A stretch of DNA of 64,000 nt from Stomoxys calcitrans. Taxonomy: Eukaryota > Arthropoda > Insecta > Diptera > Muscidae. Below the pieces are notes generated by a model. The model was not told the origin of the DNA and ran no database searches. It was given only the letters and a program-made list of their open reading frames with translations. The stretch covers positions 3,517,648 to 3,581,647 of the forward strand of contig NC_081552.1 in the NCBI RefSeq assembly GCF_963082655.1. Reading direction: 5' to 3'. Positions 45,063 to 56,523 of the stretch are shown here, in pieces. Position 1 is the first letter of the stretch. Each line of letters begins with the position of its first letter. Made by a program: the position numbers and the translations under genes.

Positions 45063-45590
45063 GCCTCTTCAAATTAGCGCCATCTCCTGGCTGTTGTTGA
45101 TTGGATCAACTAAATCCAATTTAATACAATGTTAGTGCTGCTCGCTTGGAGTTACTTAACGCATATAACATTGATCGTCATATGGTAGTCATTTAGTCTT
45201 TTTTTTTTAAATCAAATCAAGTTGCCATATTAAACGATTTTCTGTGGTAAAGAACTAATTTGCCGGTTATTTATTTGGTGCGGTGGCGATAGTTCTTACT
45301 ATTAAACAATGTAAAAGTGTTGCCCAGCAGCGCTAGGAAAAAAAGGCCCCTTATTGATGAGCTAAATATGGAGGCAACCTTAACGTTCTGGTTTGCAACT
45401 CCTCCTATCACGCTGAACATCATAATTTTGGGGAAATGGCGGCCTACACTTAATTTAATCGCACAGTGTCCTGTTAGGACGTTATGGTTGATCGACTGTG
45501 TAGGGGTGAGGTAGTCCGAGAGAATAAAGATATCAGATTCGCAATCCACAACCACACCCCATCTGCCACTTGAGCACAAATTTGAATTAC
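45063..45590 (+). repeat. Dispersed repeat R2, copy 2
   Basis: Direct counterpart of 8221-8935 (AAAGAACTAATTTGCCGG, GGTGCGGTGGCGATAGTTCT, AAAGTGTTGCCCAGCAGC, ACAGTGTCCTGTTAGGACG). It starts with AGCGCCATCTCC, the inverse of the GATGGCGCT word at the left of copy 1. Flanked on both sides by 130-bp arrays in the same orientation. Confidence 0.8.
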
Positions 45591-46250
45591 GCACTCCACT
45601 TGATCCCCCATTGTTTTAATAAGTCAAATAATTTATTCGAGGCGATTTAAGGAGGTAAAGCACCACTTAGATTCGTGTACACAAAGTTTAATGTCATATT
45701 CCTAATCTGCTCCTAAATACCTTTCATTTGGGTTTCATCTAGCTATGATCGAGCTATATTCCCATTTGGGCAGCTTTTTTAAGGGTGGGGTGACCCCCAA
45801 ATACTTGGACCGTATAACTTTCATTTGAGTCCCATATTGATATATACGTCCAATATGTTTGTTTGGCAGTTTTTGGGGTTGGGAGACCCTTTGGTTACTT
45901 GAACCTAATTTTTAATATCATACTCGTATTCTACTCTCCAATTCCTTTCATTTGATACCCATATTGGCCCCTATTATTTTGGGGGTTCTTTTTAGGGTAT
46001 CGGGGGAGGGTCCACCCCCTTCCAATACTAACCAATTTTATAGCCTATACTTCCTACCTGACCATATTCGTAATCTACTCCCGAATACCTTTCATTCGAG
46101 TCCCATATTGTCATTATCATCCAATAAACCTATTGCAGGGGGTTTGGAGGACGGGGCGGCCCCCCAATTACTTGGATCCAATTGTTAATATTAAATTCGT
46201 AGTCTACTCCTGAATACCTTTCATTTGAGTCTCATATAGTCCCGATCGGT
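45591..46250 (+). repeat. 130-bp array, about five monomers
   Basis: TAAATACCTTTCATTTGGG, AACTTTCATTTGAGTCCCAT, CAATTCCTTTCATTTGATAC, GAATACCTTTCATTCGAGTC and GAATACCTTTCATTTGAGTC mark successive units; CCCAATTACTTGGATCC lies between. It leads into a tail. Confidence 0.75.
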
Positions 46251-46350
46251 TCACTTTGATTTTTGGGTTGTACATTTGGGGAAAGGGGGAGAGTCCGTCC
46301 CCTTCCGATATGAAAAAAAGAGTCTACATGTAACAACCAAATTTACAAAC
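46251..46350 (+). repeat. Tail module of the array element, shortened
   Basis: GGGGAAAGGGGGAGAGTCCG and TCCCCTTCCGATATG (hairpin arm), AGAGTCTACATG, then AACAAACAAACACTAATTC. The ATAATGATCCCG and TTCAGCCGTTTC blocks of the 4745 copy are missing. Confidence 0.6.
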
Positions 46351-49300
46351 AAACAAACACTAATTCATTTGTCTTTTTCCATCAAAATATAAAGGTTGTA
46401 AATGTTCGCCAAGTCACTGATGCGAAAACGCAACACCTATCTTGAATGGGTTTAGAAAAATCAATCAGCCAATTAACATTGAAATTCTATTTTTCTCAGT
46501 GTAAGAATTATTGGCGGCGGGCGGTGAGTAGATTATTGGACACGATGCTGCGGTTGAGGCGATGACTATAACGATGATGGCGATGTGGAGGTTCAACCAA
46601 AGTATGAAGATGATGACGACGATTTTCATGTTTTTGCAAATAACAAGCGAACTGGCAAACGAGTAAATATTGATTTAATGAGGTGCGATAAAATACACAC
46701 ACATACATATGAACGAAATTGCTCTGACGTAACGTAGTATTATTGCCCACAATCATGCGGCAAAACCCCGCCAGCAGCAGCAGCAGCCACAATAGCAGTC
46801 TGATTACATTTCGGTATGCTAAGTTTATCATCCATCCTAAGTTGCTGCATTCGCCGCATTGGGGCAACAACAGCAGCAAATGCGGCAGCGGGAGTAGGAG
46901 AAAAAATGCCAATGTTGCCTGCACTATAAATGACATGCTCGAGGCTTGCATGAGTGCTAAAATGAAAATTGATATAAACATTTTCATTAAAGCGTAGGAA
47001 TGTGTTAAGCATAACAACGACAAAAGCCTGGGCCAACTTGCAGCAAAGTGGTAGCCAACAACAACAACAACATTTAGAGGGAAAGCAAAGGAGCGAGAGC
47101 TTAAGTAGACCAGCTAATTCAAATGCCATTTCTAACATCGTTTGGGAGGCAAACGGAACAACGAATGCCAATGAAGAGGGTCCCAGTGGCAGCGAGAGGA
47201 GCTCAGCCAAACACAGGTATGTGTCTTAAGTCTTTTGTTTCATAATACATTTCCCCGCAGTCTAATGTAGCCAATGGTATAACAAACACCTCCCAATGCA
47301 CCACCACACACAAGTGGAAAATGAAAAATAATTTTCTTTGCGAAACATGAAAATAACAACTCAATGCCTTTTGCTGCACTCTGCAGTTGTTTGGCCATTA
47401 AACCAAATTTGCATGGCTTCCGACAGTCGGAGAAACAAAAAAAAAAAAAAAACGATATCAACAGAACCTTCGAAGACAAGTAAGTATGCGTTATGGCTTG
47501 GCAGTAATGTGCGCAGAGAGCTAACAATTGGATGAGGAAGCCGAAGGAAACCCCACACCAAAAGAAAAAAATCCTTTTCACCACTTAACTTGTTTTTCTT
47601 AAGCTGGATTCGGAAAACAATCTAATGTTGTTATGTTACACAACTATGTTTAAAGTTGCATCACGATCGACACGTTATAAAGTGAGCAGCTCCAGCATCA
47701 GCATGGCAGAACCAGCTCGAGTATTTGCTTGAAGACTCCTCGGCACACACACAGCAAAAATAACAGTAACAACATGCCTGGCCTGAAGTGCAGAAGCCTT
47801 GGTGCAACAAATTAGCGTGAAGGCGCAAATCGCAGCGCGAAGCTGTGAATGTTAAAATAACTTCCACTTTAGCCATGCCATGGATCATGGCAGCAGTACC
47901 ACTACAAGAATGGTGTTTTCCTTCTTTCAGCGCTCTCTGCATTTTAAACGCAGAAAATGCCAAGAAGTACCTGCAACTAAGTGGCAGATCAAACAACAGC
48001 CTGCCGGATGGTAGGCAACCAGGCGTTGGTTGCGCTTGCTCATTGCAGTTATGTTATGATTACCGCCGTTTATTGCAAGTGCTTGTTAAACCTTAAAAAA
48101 TGTTAACACAACACGAAACGGTTGGCACTCTGAGCTGTCGATATTCCAGTAACAACACATTGTTTGTGGCGGGCTAAAATCGATACCGCATCAGTAGATG
48201 GGCTATTCAGATGGGGAAAAAATCGCAAAAACAACGCCTGAATATGGTACGAATTTCGTTTGATTTCCTGTGCAATCTCTATTAATTGTGGCAACAAATA
48301 TTATCATCACATTGGGCGCAGAAACATCACAAACCCCAGCATCGCCGCCACCGTCAGCAACCGGACCAACACATCTAGCCCAAACCCAAGCGCAGGCAAT
48401 CTGAGAGAATCCAAAGCTTGAAATCCGCATACCAGTTTTCTCGGCCCGAAATAACAATCGAAGAGGATAAATGTGACTCCCCTCTGCTTTGAACATGACT
48501 ACAATGTATGATGTCAACAAGTGTTAATTCTAATTTATTTGATTTTATGACTATAATCGATTTAAATGTTTTGTTTTTTCTTCACGTTGCTCTTGCCGAT
48601 GTTGCAGTGATTTATCTCAATGCCATTAAAAGAGGCAGGCTAGCCATCCAGCAGAACAGAGCAAGGAGAAGCATGCTGCAAAATCTGCAACATTTGTAAC
48701 AGGAAATCATAGAAAAATATTACACAACCCGTTTCTGCTGATTAAGGGGCTAAGAATGACTCACATTTATGGTTGGCAGTTGAAATGCAAATCCCAACAA
48801 TTGGCAATTATTTTTGTATTCGTGGTTTTTTTTTTTTGTCATTCTTTGTAGCTTTTCAGTCAAAATGACTTTCATAATCGTTTAAATCTTTATTTTGTTT
48901 TTCTTCTCTTCTGTATGCCAACAACAAAACTTACATTATGGCTGACACAACCGGTGGCGTTCAACAAACATGTGCCACAATTGTGTAACAAAATGGGACA
49001 ACAAGCATTGTATGTGACTCAGCTAACAAGACTCACAGCGATATCTACGATTTGCAACACAAAAATCCAACGAGGGGGAAAACAGCTCAACACAAACAAG
49101 GCCAGATTAAAAGGTGTCAACCCAACGGTGACACCAGAATAAGGAAACCCCATAAAAATTAAAGAAATTCAAATATTCACCATTGAAGATTGACGGGCGG
49201 CATAAATAGCCATATGACAAAACGAAAGACTTAGGCAACAAGCGTCTATTCTCTAACACCACTCTGTGTATAGACAGATAGATAGCAATGCGCAAGCAAA

Positions 49301-49372
49301 CACCGATTGCGATAAATAGCTATAACAAAAATAAGGACTAACCAGGATAACATCATAACAATTAATATATAA
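46351..49372. other. Gene-free stretch
   Basis: At 46405-46450, GTTCGCCAAGTCACTGATGC and CAACACCTATCTT share words with the 7.65-8.05 kb region. CAG/CAA runs lie near 46770-46790 and 47060. An A-run lies at about 47436-47452 and a T-run at 48828-48837. Long low-complexity frames (to 171 codons) lack domains. Confidence 0.4.
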
Positions 49373-50389
49373 AACAAGTAAAAGCGTGCTAAGTTCGGCC
49401 GGGACGAATCTTATATACCCTCCACCATGGATCGCATTTGTCGAGTTCTTTTCCCGGCATCTCTTCTTAGGCAAAACAGGATATAAGAAAAGATTTTCTC
49501 TACTATTAGAGCGATATCAAGATATGGTCCGGTTTGGACCACAATTAAATTATATGTTGGAGACCTGTGTAAAATGTCAGCCAATTCGAATAAGAATTGC
49601 GCCCTTTGGGGGCTCAAGAAGTAAAATAGAAACATCGATTTTTATGGGAGCTGTATCGGGCTATAGACCGATTCAGACCATAATAAACACGTATGTTGAT
49701 GGTCATGAGAGAATCCATCGTACAAAATTTCAGGCAAATCGGATAATAATTGCGACCTCTACAGACTCAAGAAGTCAAGATTCCAGATCGGTTTATATGA
49801 CAGCTATATCAGGTTATGAACCGATTTGAACCATACTCGACACAGTTGTTGGATATCATAACAAAACACGTCGTGCCAAAATTCATTCAAATCGGATAAG
49901 AATTGCGCTCTCTAGAGGCTCAAGAAGTCAAGACCCAAGATCGGTTTATATGACAGCTATATCAGGTTTTAAACCGATTTGAACCATACTTGGCACAGTT
50001 GTTGGACATCATGACAAATCACGTTGTGCGAAATTTCATTCCATTCGGATAAGAATTGCGCACTGTAGAGGCTCAAGAAATCAAGACCCAAGATCGGTTT
50101 ATATGGCAGCTATATCAAAACATGGACCGATATGGCCCATTTACAATACCAACCGACCTACACTAATAAAAAGTATTTGTGCAAAATTTCAAGCGGCTAG
50201 CTTTACTCCTTCGGAAGTTAGCGTGCTTTTGACAGACAGACGGACGGACGGACATGGCTAGATCGACATAAAATGTGACGACGATCAAGAATATATATGC
50301 TTTATGGGGTCTCAGACGAACATTTTGAGTAGTTACAAACAGAATGACGAAATTAGTATACCCCCATCTTATGGTGGAGGGTATAAAAA
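49373..50389 (+). mobile_element. Helentron family A, complete, 1.02 kb
   Basis: AACAAGTAAAAGCGTGCTAA, TTCGGCCGGGACGAATC and TACCCTCCACCATGG at the left; GGAAGTTAGCGTGCTTTTGA, GGACGGACGGACATGGCTAG, GGGGTCTCAGACGAACATTT and CCATCTTATGGTGGAGGGTA at the right. Core with five units. The inverted subterminal repeats (TACCCTCCACCAT versus ATGGTGGAGGGTA) are exact. Directly joined to the array tail at 50390. Confidence 0.9.
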
Positions 50390-50640
50390 TCAATTTGCGT
50401 TTGTTTTTAGGTTTGTTTGTGTGTTCCTTATAGACTCAGAAACGGCTGATACGATTTTCTTAAAAATTTTCACAGATGGTGCATAATGACCCCGTGGTGA
50501 AAATATGGTACTAAAATTTTTGATATCTGAAGGGGGGGCGGACCCTCCCCCTTACACTAATTTTCAGAAACGCCACATCTTGGAGATGACTGGTGCGATT
50601 TAAGCGAAATTTTGTGTGCACTCATATAGTACCTTAAAAA
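50390..50640 (-). repeat. Tail module of the array element, inverted
   Basis: CAATTTGCGTTTGTTTTTAG, AGACTCAGAAACGGCTGATA, GATGGTGCATAATGACCCCG, hairpin arms GAAGGGGGGGCGGACC and CTCCCCCTTAC, CACATCTTGGAGATGACTGG. Same block order as 13104-13335. Confidence 0.75.
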
Positions 50641-51195
50641 TAAAAATTTGGTATCCAAATTTCGGATCGGGTACCTAGGGGGGCTGTCCCATCCTAAAAC
50701 TTTCCAAACACCAATCACGACAATATGGGGCTCAAATGAAAGGTATTTAGGAAAAGAAAACGTATCTGATATCTATTTGTCGAACCAAGTGCAAGGGGAA
50801 CCACCCCAAACCCCAAAACACCCCTAAATCCGACATATTTACCGACCTTGACAATATGGGACTCAAATGAAAGGTATTTGCGAGTAAAATACGAATTTGA
50901 TATCCAAATGTGGCACCACGTTTCTGAAAGTCCACCCCTTCCCCAAAACCCCCCGCAAACAGGACTTATTTACAGACCATGAGAATATGGGGCTCAAATA
51001 AAAGGTATTTTAGTGTAGAATTAGAATCTGATATCCGAATATGAGACCAAGTGTTTGGGGGGCCGCCTCTCCCCAAAAACCTCCCCCGAAGGGGACACAT
51101 TTATGACCATAGCCACATGGGGCTCAAATGAAAGGTCTTTGGGAGTAAAGCACAAATCTGATATCAATATTCGCATCTAAATATTTGCATCTAAA
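50641..51195 (-). repeat. 130-bp array, about four monomers
   Basis: ACCAATCACGACAATATGGG leads the array as at 13336. CAATATGGG-type words sit at about 50722, 50852, 50983 and 51113, i.e. 130-131 bp apart, each followed by CTCAAATGAAAGGT (or CTCAAATAAAAGGT). Confidence 0.85.
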
Positions 51196-51400
51196 TCAGG
51201 ATGACAGATTCGTACTCTACTCCGAAGTAAGGGGCTCAACTTATTGCCATGATCTGTATATATGTATATCGGGGTGTGGCGGCCTCTAGAAATAGATTCG
51301 TACTCTTCTCCCACTCATTTGTATCCCATATTACCACAATATCTCTTTCATATAAGTTTGGGGGTTGTGGGCAGTGGGCTGGACTGGGCCGAGCTGGTAG
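51196..51400 (+). repeat. 130-bp array in opposite orientation
   Basis: After about 51195 the strand of the monomer flips: CAGATTCGTACTCTACTCC, TAGATTCGTACTCTTCTCCC and CATTTGTATCCCATATTACC read in the plus sense. The junction has GCATCTAAATATTTGCATCT, a short direct repeat. Confidence 0.65.
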
Positions 51401-51473
51401 ATTTGGTCAATTAAACCTGGCATATAAAATGCCAATCAAATGGGGAAAAACATAAGTCTAAGCTGCATAATGA

Positions 51474-52998
51474 AACATTCACTCAGGCCACCATAAATGA
51501 CCTATTACGGATGCTGACTGAGGAGGGATTTGAACCAGTCTGCTACTCAGACGTAGTTATAATATTTCTAAGGGGTAAGGATGCGAACGAGCTCAAGGTG
51601 GGCCAATTTAACGCACCACGTTTCCTCAATAAGACGATTTCGATATCTGACAAGGTCAAATACTTAGGTGTGATCTTGGACAGCAAACTGAATTGGAAGG
51701 GTCCCATTTAGGAGCGTACTGAGAAGGCTCACAGATGTTGGGCACTATGTAGACGGGCCGTAGGCTCGAAATGGGGCCTGAATCCTAGGATAGTCCACTG
51801 GTTCTACAGGAGCGTGATTAGACCAATACTTACTAACGCCTCAGTAGTTTGGAGGACTGCTATGGAGAAAAAGTGCAACATAAGAACCATACAACAGGTT
51901 CAGAGAACATGTTGTCTTGGCATAGGCGGAGCGATGAGGACCACGCCCACTAGGGCACTGGAGACTATTCTAGATATCCGACCCATTGACATACAGATTA
52001 AGTGTGAGGCAGCCACTGCGGCTATGAGACTTAAGGCGAATGAATTGGGAATGGGAGCTGCTCATACCATCGCGGTATAATCGAGGCGACGATAGAAAAC
52101 CTGGAAGAGAGGGAAGAGGTTTCCGGTCGGATATTTTAAATGAACCTTGGAGTCGAGTGCAAGGCATTGCTGCCATCGGCACAGTCTTGGATTGACGGAA
52201 CCCTAGTATTACTATCTGGAAGTTCATGTTACACGGATGGATCAAAGCTAGAGGACAGAGTGGGCCTGGGGGTTTACATTGAAAACCCAGGGACTAACAT
52301 CTGTTTTTGACTGCTTGACCACTATACGGTCCTGCAGGCGGAGATCCGGGCGATCACGGAATGCTTGAAGTGGTGTGGTGCTAACGCGAGGACGTCGAGT
52401 CTGAACATCTTTACTGACAGTAAAATTGACATAAGGGCAACAACTACCGGGACGATAAGGTCACGAACAGTCTTGCAGTGTAAGAAGGAGATTAACGCCT
52501 TCTCGGTAGGATGGCGAAAATCCTATGGGGGGATTCAGATCGTGAGAAGACGAGACTATTACAGAAAGGAAGCAAGAAGGAGGTTAGTATAGCTATTGGT
52601 ATCATAACGGGACACATAGGACTACGAGCTCACTTGTGCTAGATCGGTGCGGCAAGTGATAGCATGTGAAGGGGATGCGGGGAAGATGATGAGACGTTGG
52701 AGCATTTCCTTTGTCATTGCCTGGCTTTCGAGTCCAACAGACACAACATCACGGTATCAGACACAATGAAGGCAAAATATCAGACATGAACCAACTTAGG
52801 GGAGTGGTATTTAAAACACTTAAGGATTTTGTAAGTAGCACGGAATTCCTAACCTAAAAATTTTCTTTTTAGAAGTTACATCATAGTTTTATAGAGCGCA
52901 CAACAAGCCGATTACTGGCTTAGGTGTATGTCCATAGTGGCATGGGGCGGATTAATATCTGCACCCTCTTTTCAACCTAACCTAACCTAACATTCACT
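51474..52998 (+). pseudogene. LOA-like non-LTR retrotransposon, copy 2, 5'-truncated, with target duplication
   Basis: Element 51484-52988 lies between identical AACATTCACT words (51474-51483 and 52989-52998), a 10-bp target-site duplication. The body starts inside the RT palm. The YxDD box reads YSD-V (51544-51552), one Asp short and therefore inactive. About 110 nt downstream of KDANEL is deleted relative to copy 1. Connection and thumb regions (RPILTNASVVWRTAMEKKC) and RNase H (LQAEIRAITEC, NIFTDSK) follow. A Cys/His knuckle (CGEDDETLEHFLCHC in a shifted frame) comes next. The 3' end is AACCTAACCTAACCTAA, not poly(A). Several stops and shifts. Confidence 0.9.
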
Positions 52999-55444
52999 AA
53001 ATTTTTCTTTATTTTTTTTTCTCTTGAATGACAATTTACGCCTGGGTTAGTCCCTAAACTTCCTTGCTGAATTCTCATCTGAGTGTTTTTGACTATATAT
53101 GTGTGTGTGTGTGTGCTTTAAGTGTTTGTTGGTTGGTTAACTGGCTGGGTAGCTGGCTGGTTGGCCGCTTGTGGCTCTCCGTGATTTCATTTAAGCTATT
53201 ACCAATAATTTATTTGATTTTTATTTTCGCACATTCTTGGCCATTATTCGTTCGATTGCTGTTGTTTTGTGTTGTCGTTCGAATAGAGTAAAATTACATT
53301 TCTTAGAAGGCAATTTCTAAGCAATTTTCGTTTGTTTGCGAATTGTCATTTACTCGTAACTAATCGTCTGAGCCATAAATAACCGCAAAATGCTTTTGTG
53401 CCTAAGCCATCGCTGTTGCTGTTGCTGTGGCCGTGGCTGTAGTTGTAACTGGCTATGAGATACTCATAGAGCTCATAGCCAGCTAAGATGTGAGCGAAGA
53501 AGTTAAAGTGTCAATTATAATGAATGCCCTGACAATTTAAAGCCATCGATAGTGTCACAATCGCCAATGGGACGGGGCAACTGGCCAGCGGCGTCCTTTT
53601 TTGCCACCACTCAACAGTGCACAGGATAGGATATTTTCTTTTTAATTCACACACAGCACAAACGCACACACAATGACACAGGAGGAGAGCCCATATTTAT
53701 GGAGAACTACCAACTCCAAGACTTTGCTTAGGCAAACCTGGTGTTTAAAATGCCATGACATTTTTCATGCGGAATTCAGTTTTTTTTTTTTTCTTTTTGT
53801 GGAGGATTTCTGACTTCAGAACGGACCTAAAACACATGCAACAAACGCGTCATTTGTAGAACCGCAAAATCAGACTTAGCAGAAGTCAGTCTAAAGGTGC
53901 TAAACTGCTAAACCATGGTGGACATGGCGGACAACTATATGGCAAAGCTGAATACACCGACCTTGGATTTTGTCAAACTTGACAATTTACCAGAGAATAG
54001 GATTTATTGCCGGCAATTGTTAATACGCGACACTAGACAGCGGTATGGAAATGACCAAATGGCCCAAAGGCTTTCACAGGAGAAGTATAGCCCTATATGG
54101 ATGTTGGTGTTGGTTTTCCAACAAGAACATCCAAAAGTTGAGTGCTTGCCACAAATGGGATACATTCTCCTTTTTTAGTGGTCATTGTCCATAATGCCGT
54201 GTAGCATTGCCTTCCAGCCTGCCTGCCAGCCATGCCAAGGCATTTTCATTTGTCCAGCGTACGTGTTGACAGTTTGGACAATACTCATTCATTCTCAGCC
54301 ATTTCAGAGTAGCCCAGGTTTGGGCATGTGATGCTGATGATGGGGATGGGGATGTGGATAATGCGACGACCGGCCAGCACAACATCCATCGACTGATGTT
54401 ACCAAATGCAAAAAAGAAGGCATTTTTGTAATTATTTCCCAAAAGCTCTCTTGCCTGGTCTGCTGTTGCCAAAAAAAGGTGTTGCTACACAAAAGGGGAA
54501 ACCGTTGCACATTTGCATGATTGTTTATGCAAAGCACCAAATCACCAACCACCAACACCACTATTGCCAAACTACAGCAGAAGAGGATGCGCTCCAAGTA
54601 AGGTATGTTTCTCGATGATGGGCCAAAAGAAGCATTTTTTTGCCGTATAATGCAGCAAAATAATTGAATGGAAATATAGCTTTTCTGTTGCTTTGCGGAA
54701 ATATGACCATGAATTGCCTTCACAAAAGCGCAACATGCAAATCTCGTCTGCCACCACATCATTAATTCACTTTACCGATAGCTCAAACCCTCTAACTGCA
54801 CCCCTTATCCCCTTCGCCCTGTTCTGATGGATGATGAAAGACAGAGGGGTTACTTTAATGAAAATCCATCTTAAATGAAAAATACTTACACTGTCTGTAT
54901 GTCTGTGTGTCTCCTTAATGCTTTTGAACTTGCAATAATGTATACCGCAAGGCGTTGTTGTTACGGCGAAATCTCAATTAAATTCAAACAAATCTTTAAT
55001 TAAGAACCGTTTAATATTTCCATCTGCTTTCAGCTTGAAGATCAGCAGTGTTACTTGCCTTGATACCCACTTTTCAAGTTGGGACTCTAGCCAGAAGTCT
55101 TAAGAAGCAATGGTGCTCTATTCTAACCCCTATTAAGATTTACTTTGCCTAGTCTTGTGTGCGTTTTGCTAGCTGACGATACCAAATGCAAGCTGCTGAA
55201 AAAGTTAATCACTTTAATTATCGCCAACTTTAAACTTCATCACAGGAGTCTTGGCTCTGATATCATCTCAGAGCCTTGTATACATGTGAATGTTAGCTAA
55301 GCCGCACATTCATAACTATGCAACAAACATCAACCAGATCAGATAGAAATCACATTTGGATTAAGGTGTAATAAACACACGACTTGATATACCCTATATA
55401 TGTACCAAGGGCGATCATAAATATAGCAAGGGGGAATTTTTGAA
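52999..55444. other. Gene-free stretch
   Basis: (GT)7 lies at 53101-53114, GTTGCTGTTGCTGTGG at about 53412, and a T-run near 53780. Frames of up to 152 codons show no domain. No recognised repeat. Confidence 0.4.
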
Positions 55445-56045
55445 TGGGCGGGTGGGTTAGGTTAGCTAATGTTGAAAAGAGGATAGGCATACACCTAAGC
55501 CAGTAATTGGCTTGTTTTTTACTCTCTAAATACGAAAAAGTAACCTCGTAAAAAAATCATAGTTAGTAATTCTGTGCCCCTAAGTGGGTTCATGTCTGGT
55601 ATTGTGTCCCTAAGTGCCGGTGTCTGTTGGCCGATAAAGCCGGCCAATGACATAGGAAATGCTCCGTCATCTCATCAATTTCCCCGCATGCCATGTGTAG
55701 GGCCGCACCGATTTTGCACAAATGAACTCGTAGTCCTATGGATCCCGTTATGGTAGCGAAATCTATACTAACCTCCTTCTTAGTTCCTTTCAGTAATAGC
55801 CTCGTCTTCTCATGATCCGGATATCTCCATAGTATTTTCGCCGTCCTACCGAACGTTTGTCGCCCATGCCCTTAGATCGGACAACGTCGCCCCGAAAGGC
55901 TTCGAATTAAACAAGATTATTGAGGGCAGTCCTCTGGTCTTCACTGCCAAATCGTCTGCCCTTTCATTCCCCCTTACTCCGCTGTGACCTGGCATCTAAG
56001 CCCCTATTTTTAACCTACGGCCCGTATATATAGTGCTCAGCACCT
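55445..56045 (-). pseudogene. LOA-like LINE 3' fragment, copy 3
   Basis: On the minus strand it begins in the C-terminal RNase H part (PGHSGVRGNERADDLA, with the conserved GHSG and AD). It continues through a Cys/His region and ends AGCTAACCTAACCCA, the same CCTAA-type tail as copy 2. The TTACTGGCTTAGGTGTATG block just before the tail matches copy 2 at 52912-52930. Frameshifted throughout. No matching target duplication was found by eye. Confidence 0.8.
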
Positions 56046-56404
56046 GTCAGCCTTCCACACCAGCAGTCAGTGGAACTTAAACAGGATCGGTGAAAGAACA
56101 CCACTGGGGGACTCCCTGTATAAATCAACAGAGCTGTCGACTGCACAGGTAGTTCACAATCTATTTCTGCGTCGAGTTCAGGAGATCAAACTCGATGAAA
56201 TCATTGAAAAGTGTGGTGTAATTAACCTATCAAATTCGTTCGATAGCTCAAGGTTTCTTCTCTCCATTCAGACCAAGACTGATATGTGTAATGCTTGCGG
56301 TGGTTGTGCTGTGTTAATGATCTACTTGGAGTAGGGATGAAGTCAGGCAAGGCAATATCAGCGCCTTAAGTGTGCTCGCAACAACGAATAAGAGATAGTC
56401 CGGC
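56046..56404. other. Unassigned stretch between LINE fragments
   Basis: Codons and composition hint at degraded coding sequence (for example AGGTAGTTCACAATCTATTT), but no domain was recognised in any frame. It may be part of an unrelated LINE. Confidence 0.3.
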
Positions 56405-56523
56405 CTTTATGATTCTATCTAGTCCGAATCGGTCCATAACTTGATATAGGTCCAATATCATAGCAATTCTTATCAATTATCCTTTGTTTCCCTATAACGA
56501 GATACCGGGCAAAGAACTTGACA
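56405..56523 (-). mobile_element. Helentron family A scrap inserted at the LINE edge
   Basis: GTCCGAATCGGTCCATAACT, TCAATTATCCTTTG and ACGAGATACCGGGCAAAGAA correspond to the pre-terminal segment of family A. Both termini are gone. It interrupts the LINE frame: VYSTLRQSV runs into Helentron sequence. Confidence 0.7.

Noticed and set aside
46508..47210. Long overlapping minus-strand frames with Leu/Ala-rich membrane-like stretches
   Set aside because: They arise from CAG/CAA runs on the other strand; two overlapping frames look equally 'membrane-like', and there is no domain or start context.
52974..52991. (AACCT)n as an interstitial telomere relic
   Set aside because: It lies inside the target duplication of a LINE and is most simply its 3' tail; kept only as a hypothesis in the findings.
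53915..54178. 87-codon frame with ordinary amino-acid composition
   Set aside because: No recognised family, no splice or promoter context; length is within chance.
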